Positions 49,004-61,804 are shown, counted from the first letter of the stretch. The stretch is DNA of 64,000 bases from Liquidambar formosana (GCA_039720395.1 CM077821.1:39244792-39308791), one strand, 5' to 3'. Notes: generated by a model from the letters alone, not told the origin. Made by a program: numbers and translations.

Positions 49004-52000
49004 TTAGTGCCATGATTATATCCTTAGATTATGCCCTCGGGGCTAATGTTGAATTTTTACAACAAATTTTGTACTTGTGGAGTTGTTATTTTGCTTTTGG
49101 TTTATAAAACTATCACACAATTTCCATCAGAATTTTTTTCCTTGATTTGATAGCTACAATCCCTCTCATCCCTATTGCATCATGAAAAAATTTATAAACT
49201 TTTGGTACAGGAATGCTTGTGGTAATAATGAGCAACATGATGATGAGATATATTCTGCACGCATAGCAGCTGAACAAGATGTGGCAAATAGTAGTGAAGA
49301 TAGTATTCAACACTTTGATGGTGAGTATAATGTTCAAATCTTATCTTTTTATGATGTTGGACCATGCAATTCAATCTCTAGTCTAATTGATTTGAGTTTT
49401 CTTTGCAGCCAATTTGATTGTGTCTTAGTATGTTATATAGAAATTTTAGGTTTTGCAATTCAAATTTTTTAATTATATTAAAATCCATAACTTCTTGTAC
49501 TTACAAGCTAGTATTGTATGGAATGAAATAGTAACCATTAGAACCATTGTGGTTTCTATTAATGTGGCAAATTGGTTAGCTTTTAGATGTACTACACTTT
49601 TTCACTCTTCCAATTTAAAGAACATTAGGAGGAACTTTAAATTGAGGTGTGTGAATAATTATTTGAAAGTCATGTGCAAAAATTATTGTCTATTTACATG
49701 GGAAAATGATGAATTTAATTGTGGACAAAAAGACTTCAATAGTTTACTAAAAATGATGTATGTGAATTCCAGAGAGTTTGGACTTTGGGTCGAAAATAAG
49801 CTCCTAGTTAGATCTTCTTGTCACTGTAATAGGGTTGTATAGATGGAGTGTACTAGAAAATCGGTAAAAGTTTGCATTGAACACGGGAAGTAAATTGCGT
49901 CAATAATTTGGTGAGATGAGTTGCAACTCCTAATTTATTGATGATCCTTTTTGCTGTATTTGCCAAGCATCCCAACTTAATTGTGTGACCAAATGGAATT
50001 ATTCAATCCTGCATGAGATTAATTTAAATTTGGGTTCAATATTTTTTTGTGGGATTCATTGCAGTTTGAAAATATCAGAAAATAATGAAATAAGTTCATA
50101 GAAAAATGGAAAAAGGTTGTCTGCTGTTGCATAAATGCTTAATTTTTTTTTTTATAATCCGTCTCCTTATTGCCATATTTGTTCTGTCGTTGTTATAACA
50201 TATTACCTCTCTAGACTTATTTTCCTTCTATATGCACAGATATGGCATTAAATATGCATAAGATTTATTTCTGTAAAAGTATTTTTTTTTTTTTTAATAA
50301 AGATATGAATTTCATGTACTCCTATAAATAACTAGCCCACATCCTGAAATTTTTTTAAAAGATTTTTGCTTTTTCATTTTTTTAGCATGCTAAAGGATTC
50401 ACTATCTTTTCCTGAGGTTTTAGGCCACATTGTGTACTTCATGTTTTCATTGTAAAAAGTTTTTAGTAGATTTTTGAAAGTACAACTATATATGTTAGGT
50501 TTAATTTCACAAATCATAATTCATATGCATGAAAGTGGTATGCTCCCACAATTCACTGCATTTATCTAAAAAAATTTCAGAAAGGTTTCAAATACACAAA
50601 ATAAGAGCTATGATGCAGCTAAAACATTAACACTTGGTTTACTATTGTGCAAACTTGATAAGGTTTAAAATTTGGATTGAAAATTCTGAGATTCCAAAAA
50701 GTAGGATATCTACAAGACTTTTTGCGTCAACACATGTTATCCGGTTATTGCAAAATCCAACGAAAAGTTGGTTTCAAATTGAGGTGCTTTAGGTGTGGCT
50801 TTTCAGATGGATCTGTAGCTTATGTAAATCTTTAATGTTCTTACCAAACAATCCCTGAGGATTGAATTTGGGTTGTATTGAAGAAATAACATGTCCATAA
50901 ACCGTAATCAATTCATGGATTTAGAGTTGAGTGGCAAAACAATAAAAGATGGAATAAGAAACGAATGTATATGTTGAAGGTATGGAAGCTCCAATTGAAG
51001 AAAACGGGTAAGGGCAATGATATTGGTGAGGTATTTGGTTGCTTATGCAGTCATTCAAAACAACTGATCTTTTATTTCTAACAGTAAGACTGGAGAAGGT
51101 AGGGAAGCAACTATTGGGACCCATTATATTAGGATTGTTTTGAAATCTTATTAGGTGGTTTTCTGGTGGTTTTCTTTTCAGGTGTATCTGAACAGGAGTG
51201 AGGATCTATATCTGGAATCTTGACTGCTGTTGGAGCTCATGCGAGCACCCTTGAGATTCTCCGGTAGGATCATTCTGGACAAGCTGCATCTATCAACGAG
51301 AAGGCACACAAACAATGTTTATTTACATTCTTTTATACATATAATAGAAGGACTAATGTGCACCTTAAGTAGTTGAACTACTTTGACCCATAAACTTTGT
51401 TTCATAAGTACAACCCCAAGGGGTAGCTCAGTTGGCAGGGGACTATGCCTGTCAAGATACCGTTAATTTTGAGTACTCTTGCCACTATAAAAGATGGCAA
51501 AAAGGAAGACCAATATAAGCAGACAATGGTTACACTTTCAGTCCATGTGATGTGAATGTAATGCATTCAGGCATAATTGTCTCCCACCTGAAACATGCAC
51601 AAGGATTTAACTTTAAAATTATCAGAAGATTTTTGACATCCTGATTTTGCCGTTTTTGAATGGCGGTGAACTTATTTGGCTAAAAATATTTGATAAATTT
51701 TGATTTAAATAGTGTTAAATTGTCCAATCATGAATTCTTAAACCTATAACATTCTGTTTAATTGGATTGTTGTTTAGCTGGCTATGTATGCACTTAATTT
51801 GGATGCAAGCTTTCGGTTTGAGGTTTGAATGCAAAGAGTTCATGTGTGTGTGTGTGTGCGCACGCACGTACATGTGTGGATACTTTCTGTCATGTCATGG
51901 AATTCAATATACTCAAATGTTCACTTAAAATTTTCTGATTGTCAAGAGTAACCACCCAGGGCATGTCAGAACTGCTGTTATTTTCTATATTTATTTGTTT

Positions 52001-53570
52001 ATTTATTATGATAAAATGAGAACTTTTTTACTCCGGTTTTTGTTAACAAATGGGAATGTGTTATAGATGAAACTTTAAATTGTTCTCATTTTTGTTCACT
52101 TTGTAAATGAGTTATTTTCCTAGGCAATGATTCCTGATTTGTGCACATTGGCTTTTGGCTCAAACAAATTTCAGTTATATTGGCTTAATGCATTCTACTA
52201 CATAATGCCCAGGATTATGAGCCAAGTGGCACGACACCAACAAGATGTGAGCAGGACATCCCAGGTAAGGGGACGATTGAGTCACTTCGGGCCATGCCAA
52301 TGGAGGCCCTTTTTGAGGAATTTTGAGAAAATCATTCATACGAATCATTTGAGGTGAAGGAACTATAACCGTCTCTTATACCACGTTCACCCGTCATCCA
52401 ACTCAACTGATAATGGGGCCCTCTTGTTCCATCTGTGTGCCTCACGCTAGTTCTAAGATTTGTATGTGTATTTTTAATGCATGCTCTCATTATTGCCATC
52501 TGCAAAATACAAAGAATGCAGCAATTGGTGGCGGGGAGGCTTGTATTGCTTGTTGATAAGGCAGAGTATAACAAGTTGATTGTCTTTGAATAAATCCCAC
52601 CTTGGGATTTAGCAATCGACAGATCAACTAAGGATGTAAATCAAGGGAAAGCTCCACATTTGTGGTTTTAAATTTTATTTGTGGAATACTGGCTCTCTTC
52701 AGAAATGTGCTGTGTAATGCACGAGATGTTTTCCATTAAAACATTACTTGAAGAACAGAAATGGTCACTTTTGGGGGTAATTGCTAAAAATCAGTATGCC
52801 AATATTTTCTTATTCTTATATGGTGTTTACTCATTAACTTAAGCAGAAACTTTTTACAGGCTGTATCTTTTACTGAATCTTGTGTGTTTTGTAGGGGGTA
52901 TAAAGAGATTTTTTTTGATTTGTTTCGACTTTGATTTGCCTCATACGCCTGTGAGGTCTAAACGAATAGCAGGCATCTACCATTTGAAGTGGGTTTGATA
53001 TGAAGGCTTGCAACCTATAGCCAGCCTGATTTTGACGGTCAGACAACTCAGTTGTAGCCATGACCCAAAGCTAACCCACAAGCTTATCACCCAACCCAAA
53101 CCTAATTACTCCTGGAGGATTGGTTGGTTGGCTCAGAGATTACCACCCCTATTGGATTGGGTTGGCTGAGCCCTTAATGATTTGATTTTTAAATAAACTC
53201 AGTAAAAAAAAATTGTATTTATGTGTTATTTTCTAGACTAAATTGAACTAATATATAAAAAAAAAGTGACTTAACGTAAAATAATGAAATCAAAACCGTT
53301 CAAAGAGAAGAGAAAAACCTTCTCAAAGAAAGAAATATGGTATGCAATGCAAAGGAGGTTCTTCAGTTCAGGCAATGACTTCAGCTATTCCCGTATGTTT
53401 CCATATCAGCATCAGGGCCCACTAAAAATGGGATTCTAGAGAAAAGCAAGCATAAATTATAATCAGGTTAAGGCGGCGTTTGAATGCGTGAAAACACCGC
53501 CTCTGTTCCTTTGAATTTTTTCTCGGCCGTTAATACTAGGTAGGCTTTGCTTCAAACTACTAGTAGTCCC

Positions 53571-55479
53571 ATGTTCAAACTCAAAAACCAATGCTTTTCT
53601 TTCTTTGACAAACATGAAAAACTTCGTTTCTTTTCAGCTTATTCTGCAACAGCCATGGTGGACTCCATAACACCACCTCAAATTCATCAACAAACCTTCA
53701 TATTACCCCATACCCAGATTGTAGAAACATCAGAATCCCATTTTCCACACTCTTTTGACCAAAGATTCTGTATCACTGCACTGCTAAACTGTAAAACCCT
53801 CTCTCAAATTAGACAAGTTCATGCCCATGTTGTTGTAAATGGAATGCTCCACAACCTCACTGTCTCAAACAAGCTTCTTTACATATACTGTCATTATAGA
53901 GCTTTGGGTGATGCTTATGCTTTGTTTGATGGGATGATAGAGAGGGACCCAGTTTCATGGCGTGTAATGGTTGGTGGGTTTGCCAAAGTTGGTGATTATA
54001 TGAATTGTTTTGGGATATTTAGGGAGGTTATTCGATCCGGGGTACGACCTGATAATTATACATTGCCTTTTGTTATAAGGGCTTGTAGGGATACAACTGA
54101 CCTGCAAATGGGTAGGTTGATACACCACACTGTGTACAAATCTGGGATGCATGCAGATCATTTTGTGTGTAAGGCGCTTATGCACATGTATGCGGAATGC
54201 GGGGTCATTGAGGACGCTCGACGATTGTTTGATAAAATGCTGAACAGGGACCTTGTGACTTGGACGGTCATGATTGGTGCGTGTGCTGAGTGTGGGAATG
54301 CTAATGAATCGTTGGTTCTGTTTGATCGGATGAGAGAGGAAGGTGTTGTACCAGATAAGGTTACTATGGTGACTGTTGCTGGTGCATGTGCAAAATTAGG
54401 GGCTATGCATAAGGCTAGACTTGTCCATGATTTTATATGGAGCAAGAAGATTTCATTGGATGTGATCTTGGGGACGGCAATGATTGATATGTATGCTAAG
54501 TGTGGGAGTGTTGATTCTGCAAGGGAAATATTTGATAGGATGAAAGAAAAGAATGTTATTTCATGGAGTGCGATGATTGGTGCTTATGGGTATCATGGGC
54601 AAGGCAGGAAAGCTCTTGATTTGTTCCCTATGATGCTGAGAAGCGGGATATTACCAAATAAATTCACCTTTGTCTCGCTGTTGTATGCTTGTAGTCATGC
54701 GGGTTTGGTTGAAGAAGGTCTTCAGTTTTTCTCTTCGATGTGGAAAGATTACTTTGTGAGACCAAATGTTAAACATTGTACATGTATGGTTGATCTCTTA
54801 GGCCGTGCTGGTAGACTTGACGAGGCCTTGGATTTGATTGAAAGAATGACCGTTGAGAAAGACGAGGGTCTGTGGTGTGCTTTACTTGGGGCATGTAGAA
54901 TCCATGGACATACAGAGCTGGCCGAAAAGGCTGCAAAATCCCTTCTTGAATTACAACCCCAAAAACCGGGGACCTATGTGTTGCTTTCAAATATTTATGC
55001 CAATGCAGGTAAATGGGAAGATGTGGCCAAAATTAGGGAACTTGTCAACCAAAGGAGATTAAATAAAATTCCTGGTTGGACATGGATTGAAGTGGATAAC
55101 AAGATCCATCAATTTAGTGTAGGAGATATGACTCATCCACGGTCTAAGGAGATCTATAAGATGCTGAAGAGTTTGTGTAAGAAGTTGGAGTTGGCTGGTT
55201 ATGTCCCTGATACGAATTTTGTGTTACATGATGTTGATGAGGAGCTTAAGGCAGGAATCTTGTACACTCATAGCGAAAAAGTTGGCAATTGCATTCAGTC
55301 TTATTGCTACACCTGAGGGTACTGCTATAAGAATTACAAAGAAACCTAGGGTTTGCAGTGATTGCCATACATTTTGTAATTTCGTATTGGTGATTGCACA
55401 GAGGGTCATCATTTTCAGAGATGGAAATTGGTTTCACCACTTCAAGGAAGGGACTTGTTCTTGCGGTGACTATTGGTAA
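53571..55479 (+). pseudogene. DYW-class PPR gene copy with one frameshift before the DYW end
   Basis: ATG at 53571 matches copy A. The frame stays open through all PPR, E and PG-box regions to HSEK. There an A5 run (55276-55280), where copy A has A4, shifts the frame and ends translation at 55316 (581 residues). The lost frame continues intact to the DYW tripeptide at 55479, with CSDCH and CSCGDYW. I counted roughly 45 amino-acid differences from copy A before the shift. The truncated product would lack the CxxCH and DYW zinc ligands. It could be a very young pseudogene, a truncated PPR-E protein, or an assembly error in a homopolymer. Confidence 0.85.
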
Positions 55480-55949
55480 CTAGCTTATTCCACATCAATG
55501 AGGTTGAGTTCTCTTCTCTTGGTCTATAATGTCTAAGCGTGCATGGCGTAGTTACTAATTATAAATCTCTTCTGCTCTTAATTTCTTGAACAAGGATCTG
55601 TATATAGAGTTTCATGTCCATTCTTTAGTTGTTCAACTTTATTCAATGAATCCATGTGGAATTTGTGGAACTTGTAACAACAAAGACAATTCTGAATGAA
55701 AACAATCCTCATTCTTTTATGAGTTTCATTCTTTACACCTATATACAATGTACTGCTTGTGGGGACAATCTAGTAGAGTCAATGAGGTTCGGAGAACACT
55801 CTACAATGGAATACTGTAAATATATCCTAAGATTACATTATTTTCTTGATATATCCAGTGACCGAAAAACAACCATCTAGTTTTTGAATTTAGGAAAATC
55901 CATTAGGACATCATTCTTTGGATGGCAGCTGCACAAGCATGGATGGTAA

Positions 55950-58328
55950 GCATTAATCTGTGAAGAAAAAAAGAAAATCGAATGGATTCCCAATCGTTAA
56001 AAAAATTATGAATCAGTCTATGTCGTGGCGTTTACCTTTCACTACAGGATAATAGATGTGTAGAGGTTTTTTTTTTCCCCTCTTGTAAAGATGGATTTCA
56101 GATATTTTCTAAGGACCACTGGGCAGTTGATTTAGGAAGGCACAGAGTGTGATGAATAAGATTGATTGTGTTCACAATCTGGAAACGAGCATAATTAGTG
56201 CTTATGTTCTGATTTCTAGCGATATAACTCCTCCTTAATGCTTTCATGAGGGGAAAAAAAAAAAAATTTGAAGTCAGTGATGCAACTAATTTTTATTTTA
56301 TAAAGAAGAGCTAAGGCATCAAAGAGTGAGCGAGCATCCTAACTAGGTTTGCACACTAGACACTCACAATCATTTTTGGAAACGAAACCTATCAATCTAT
56401 CAAAGATTTGCGCCAATGACATCACTGATGTGGACCTTGTGGTTGGAAAGGAATAGGACTTTTGATGATTTAGGAAATATGGCTTACAGATTGTCCTTGA
56501 TACTTTTTGGGAAGAGTTGAAACTGTAAGGGCTGTTGCTTCTTTTCTTCTGTGTATACTTACCGTTACTTATCTCTTATTTTAATTTTAATATAATTTTT
56601 ACTTCTTCAAAAGAACTAGATGCTCACAATCATGTGCCTCATGGCTCAAAATATTATTAAATGAAGGAAAAATGCAGAAACAAAGAAATAGTAAGGGAAA
56701 ATAACAAGTCGTCTGGTCTTGGTATGCGTCACCTTGTTAAATGGCTCCTGTCTTAGATTTTGTCAGTCTCAAAAGCGATCAGGAAAGAATTCCTAGCATT
56801 CAACAGGCAAAGCGTATCTGTTGCTGTGTTACAATTCCTTCCTCAGGCCATAAACTTATCTCACATCCATCCTTGCATGGCTGAGCTTCCGCAGGTTGTT
56901 GCTGGAAGCCTTAATTAAGTCTCATGGACACAACTAATTTGCTGGGACAGTGTCTATTCCTGCAATGGTTTTCAGCTCTGGCATCAGTAATGGCATCCTT
57001 GCTAAGTCATTTAAGACTAATGGAGCCACTGTCAAGAAGATTAAGGCTGGTCATGCATTGCAGGCTTAAGAGATGGAGCCGCTAGTGTTAATAATCCTAG
57101 GAGTAATGCCATTCACTCAGCTCTTTCTGGCCCCAACTGCCCCAACTCTTTCACATTGGGATTGGGGCCACACCCATGTTGGTGACTTTACATGGGGGTG
57201 TGAGAATTGAGCATAGTTGGGTGAAGAAAAATTGAGGTATGTAGCATTTTCCTAATCCTACTACTCTGATGATTGTATTTCAAGATGTTTTCTAATGCAA
57301 TAATACAGTTTTTATCTTTTCTGCAGCATCAAAGAAATGCTGTCAACTTTTACTCTGCAAGGGGTTAAATGTTAATTGTATTGTGTTGGAAACATCATTT
57401 TAGTGCTTATTTTCATCCAAAATTGCTTTATATATATATATTTCTGTTGATATGTTCTATACATAAATTGGTATAATTTTCTTTCTGAATGTAAATTCAC
57501 CTTGTTCAAAAAGTTTTTTTCATTCTCTTATGGCTCGTTTGTTTGAATATATTTATAATTTTTTTTTCTTAATTTTATATATTTTTATAGACTTAAAATC
57601 AATTAATGATGTGGACAAATGTTTGATCTGGACGCCCAAGGGCCAGCCCCACTTCCTGTTTTATGCGAGTACAGGCCTAAAAACATAAATTCCAATTTAA
57701 ATGTTGCATTATTGAGGTGTGATTAGTTTGTTGAAGTCGCATACCAAATAACACTTGATGTAAAGCCATCAGTATCTTTTTGTATGATCCATATTTCGCC
57801 AAACTCAACTGTTGGATTAAATATATATTCCTCTCATGGCTTTCATGCATGTCAAATTTTCCATTAAATTGATGTTGTTGAGCACCTAATCTATAAACTT
57901 GCATTTGTTTTTGTAAATAAAACTACACTTTAAGCTATTTTGAGAATTAACTATCTTAGATTGACTTGATTTTTGGCGAGCATGATGTGCAAAGAAGCAA
58001 CGTATCTTCAAAAACAAAACCCAACGAAGTCTTAGATGTAAATGTTTTCAAGGTAAGACAATCTTCACTCTAAATAACCTTTCATCATTTTGGTTTTAAT
58101 CTAAGGACATCATTTTCAGGATTCATGTGTATCATATGCCACTATACCTTTCTCATCATTTTCTAGTTTTGGTGGGCACATCCCCCAGCTAAAATCTCGA
58201 ATCTACAGTTGAAGGTCAAGTGGAATAGAATCCTCCAAGGCTCCAAACAAAAACTCGGTGGCTCATCTACAAGTATTTTGAAACCGACTTTAAAGTTGAG
58301 CAGCAAAAGAACAATTCATATATAAATA
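55950..58328. other. Intergenic, no recognised gene
   Basis: Nothing convincing. Around 56840-57070 one broken frame reads VSIPAMVFSSGISNGILAK, then FKTNGATVKKIKAGHALQA before a stop. This has coding-like composition but I cannot assign it; it may be an old pseudogene scrap. The rest is AT-rich. Confidence 0.4.
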
Positions 58329-58655
58329 AGGACAAAGCTTGGCTATTGAACCATGTGTAGCAATTCTTACTGAAAAGTGATGTGGCATAATTTATGGCTG
58401 TCACGTGTCCCACACTACAGAAAAAGCATGCTACTCATTCACTTACTCTAGTTCCCTTCTCTCAATTTTTACATTATGATTAAAATAGCCTCAACCCCCC
58501 ACCTCCAACCTCATCTCCCTGAGTCTCTCCCCTCTCCATTCTCTCGATCTGTACAATGCCAAAGTCATCCCTCTCCTTCTCTCTCAACCTTCCCAAGAGT
58601 AAAAAATATCAAAAAAACAACAATAACCAAAAAAAAAAAAAAAAAAAGAAAAGAA

Positions 58656-58686
<31 letters not shown>

Positions 58687-59214
58687 GGAGAGGAGGGATT
58701 ATCCTTGTTTATGCTTTATCCCAGTGGAGTTATAGAAAGCTAATAATTAAAATTTAGCTTCAAACCCAAAAAGTGGAGGAAACATGGGTTTGGTGAAATA
58801 GCTCAAATCTCATCCAAAAAATGAAAGAGAAATGGAGGTTGAGGCTGTTAATTAGTGCAGATTTGTGGAGTTTGGTGGCGATTGAGATGTAGAAAATGAA
58901 CATGGCGTGGGTTGTGAAAACGGGATGAGCCAATCCAAGTTGGCAGTGGCCGTAACGCCAGTGATGAAGATTTGAATCCCCTCCGTCCCACCGCCGTCGA
59001 CGTTGACAATCTGAATCCCTACTCCGGCGATGAATATGAACATGGTGTGGGTATTTTGGTCTTAAAGCTAGAGAAAAATGAAAAGAGGCCTTTACAGGTT
59101 CAAGTTCTTTGGCTTTAAAATTAACGTGCCTGTGATGTACACATGTTAATTAATCATTGGACCACATAGATTTTGAGTAACTGCTACACATGGTTCAGTA
59201 GCAAGCTTTGTCCT
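58329..59214. mobile_element. Terminal-inverted-repeat element containing a long poly-G run
   Basis: The ends AGGACAAAGCTTGGCTATTG and CAGTAGCAAGCTTTGTCCT are inverted repeats. Similarity (GAACCATGTGTAGCA) extends about 45 bp or more into each arm. The length is 886 bp. I could not define a target duplication. The interior has a poly-A tract followed by about 30 G residues (58657-58686). It is probably a non-autonomous DNA transposon, Mutator- or hAT-like. Confidence 0.65.
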
Positions 59215-59437
59215 AGAAAAGCTTCCATGTTTCAAAATTCGAATGATTTTTTTTTGTTTTGTTTTGCTCACTGAAGAATATCATCCATAGATGTTTTGTC
59301 ATGCAACAATTTCCATAGGATAAAAACAAAAAACAAGAGTACAACGAGTAGCAATGAAATTAGGCTGCATAAGCTTGCCCCACAGATCACACACTTGAGA
59401 ATTGTAGTGCTGTAGCACGTACTCATGCCCCGGATTC

Positions 59438-59476
<39 letters not shown>

Positions 59477-61804
59477 TATTTTCTTATTAATTTTTTATAT
59501 TAACACCATGCATTGGGATTGTACCGTATAACATATATATATATACATAAGTGCAACCCTCAATACTTGGTGTATGTTGATGTTAACAAATCAACACCTA
59601 TTGATGAGAATACGACTCAATAGATTCATAAACATATCAATATGTGCAGACGAGAATAGGCCTCAATGTATTCATCCTAAATAATTTTGATGAAATACTC
59701 CGTAATAGCTTTTTACACAAGAAAATGGGGAATGGATTTAAAGCTAAGACAATTTTAAAAGGCTCTAATCATTATTTATAGACACGATCAATGACTTGAC
59801 CATTTTTTTTGTTTTTGATATTCCTAACAATGATTTATATTTTGAGCCAATTTTGAGATCTTAAAGTAAAGTCAAAATGAAATAATTTCACTTTAGTTTT
59901 AAAAAGCAGGGGTTTGCTAAATATCATATCAAAAAACCAAAACAAATCAAGCTCTTTGTTAAGCAATTTAATCAATCATACAGAGCTAAATCTTTATTAA
60001 GTGTAGTGTATATTTTTACACATATGTCATCTTAACCATAGGAAAAAAAATAAAAAAGAAAGAAAGATGCGACATGATGACTGTGGTGGAAATTGCTTGG
60101 GATTTTTTTTTTTTTTTTTTTGGCTTAGAGGTGGAAATTGCTTGTTGTTTATCACTGAAGTTGGGCATTTGATGGTACATTTATAGCATCCATTTTGGTT
60201 ATTTTCCGAAGTTATATTCCTAAAGACATTCTCCAGGAGATCCATAAGGTAAGCATCTCAATCACTAGACCAGAACAGAAGTATACTTCCTCCCTTGTCC
60301 AATCCAAGTCGAAGAACATGCATAGTGTGAATACCCCCCACCCCCAAAAAAACCAAACATGCACATATATTTGTTGCTTTCTTTCAAGAGCTTGCTTTGG
60401 CATAGATGGAAAGTTTATCATAGTGTTAGGCCTGGCAAAGTCCACTGCAACTTTTTGGTCTGCAGACAGAAAAATGGGGCTGGTTGATAGTGAAGAATCA
60501 TTCCATAAAATTGTGATGTTTGCCGCTTCTTTTGAGGATAAATATCACAATTGTATGGCTATATATACATGTTATGGGCGCTTGTGGTTTTCAACCCTCC
60601 ACGTTGCCTATTGAAAGATGAACTTTTTCAGCATTAGTGTTTCACACGTCTCTTGTTCCACTGCATGGATCAACACCCAGGTATATAGGATCGGAGTAAT
60701 AATTTATCTGATTTGTTTTTTTTTTTTTTTAAAAAAAAACATATAAATATATAATAGTTTAGCCATCTAGCTAGATGTCCCCTAATGGAGAAATTTTTAA
60801 TGGGCTCATATCCTCAAATGTTGCAATTCTAAAATTTATTTCAAAATTGCGGAAAAGCCTCTGTTTTTTCCATTTAAATATGAGATTTAAATCCTAGACC
60901 TACTCCAACAAGTGCTTCCATTTAATTAAAAAAGAAAGAAAGAAAGAAAGAAAGCACCATCAAAGTATATAGTGCTATTGCATCATCACGCTTTGAGGTG
61001 TTGTCCCTCGTACATAAAAGATTGTACAGTACAATCCCACCATACATGGGATACAACACCCCACAACACAATTTAAGGACAAAAGAACTCAAACCCAACT
61101 GAAATGCAGTACTTTATATGATCTATTTTATAGTCTCGATTAATATATGATCTCACCAATCAATGTGTAAAGGGTGAAACTTAACCTTAATGGGGCGGCG
61201 CCCCATCAGAAATTATCTTAATAAATAGAAAAATCTGTCCTTTTTAACAGTGTTGTCCCTAATCATTGCATAACCAATCGTAGAGCACCACATCATTTTA
61301 GGGAAAATTGTTCATGAGACAACGCATGCAAGAATATCTAAATATTTGTCCAATCACACCCATGCACTATGGTTTTGGATTTGGTGCAGTTTACTGCATG
61401 TAAACGTAGGATTGCACCAAATCCGAATCTTCAACCCACCTACAATGAGCAATATGAAAGTCTGCAGATGGCTCCTCCAATGGGCCTCATACACATCTTT
61501 TGGTTCAAATTAGCAGGCCAAAGATTCAATTAAACAAAAATTATCATCATGGGCTTATGACCATTTTTTCCCAATTTTGCAAAGATTCCTAGTCCATTAT
61601 ACTTTCTGTTTTGTTGGATTTTCTGAATTCGAGGCTGAGCTTTTTTCTTCAATCAAATCCAAATTTTATTGGAATTCTTTTCCTAGTGCTAGTACTCGGC
61701 AAATTTGGATAATCACGAGGCTAATTTTGATCATTTTCAACCGTTTATTTAGCGTGATGAATTTTGCCACTCTATTTCCAAACCGGCTCTACTTAACTAG
61801 ACTT
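59215..61804. other. Intergenic; repeat copies and one unexplained open frame
   Basis: A (TA)n/(GA)n tract at 59441-59476 is followed by a TA-associated family copy (about 59480-59650: ATTAACACCATGCATTGGGA, TTGATGAGAATACGACTC). 60195-60614 is open for 139 codons, with an exon-like end (CATAAG|GTAAGC) and the segment KSTATFWSADRKMGLVDSEE. I cannot assign it to a family. 60930-60955 is a (GAAA)n tract. GGGGCGGCGCCCC at 61193-61205 is a perfect GC palindrome. Confidence 0.4.

Larger units (their letters stand above)
42527..52410 (+). pseudogene. Kinesin-5 (KIN5C) pseudogene, start exon missing
   Basis: Equivalents of exons 2-23 remain, with introns. Lesions against copy A: no exon 1 or ATG; 2-nt loss at the exon 4 start (about 43505); 1-nt loss near 43697; TGA at 44505; exon 7 end and donor replaced by a short tandem repeat (44604-44712); insertion and TAG at 45370; 1-nt loss near 46160; TGA at 46418; 7-nt gain near 46525; TGA at 46790; 1-nt loss near 47140; TGA at 51199; TAG at 51265; exon 22 end deleted near 51307; TGA at 52324; TAA at 52366. 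The P-loop survives, but switch II reads DSAGSE. Retained introns rule out retroposition. It cannot make a kinesin; a non-coding transcript remains possible. Confidence 0.95.
42408..55949 (+). repeat. Segmental duplication, copy B (decayed)
   Basis: A 13.5-kb direct copy of 12638-26956. It begins within kinesin intron 1, so exon 1 and the promoter were not copied. Compared with A it lacks the Stowaway MITE and about 370 bp between the two genes. It carries an extra stretch at about 51464-51540, and has a deletion across the exon 22 donor. Confidence 0.95.

Noticed and set aside
42527..52410. Functional second kinesin-5 gene with alternative start
   Set aside because: Stops and frameshifts occur in both the motor and the stalk, and switch II and several splice sites are altered.
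58476..58757. 93-codon frame with a poly-Gly run
   Set aside because: The Gly run is the poly-G tract inside a TIR element. It has no protein features.
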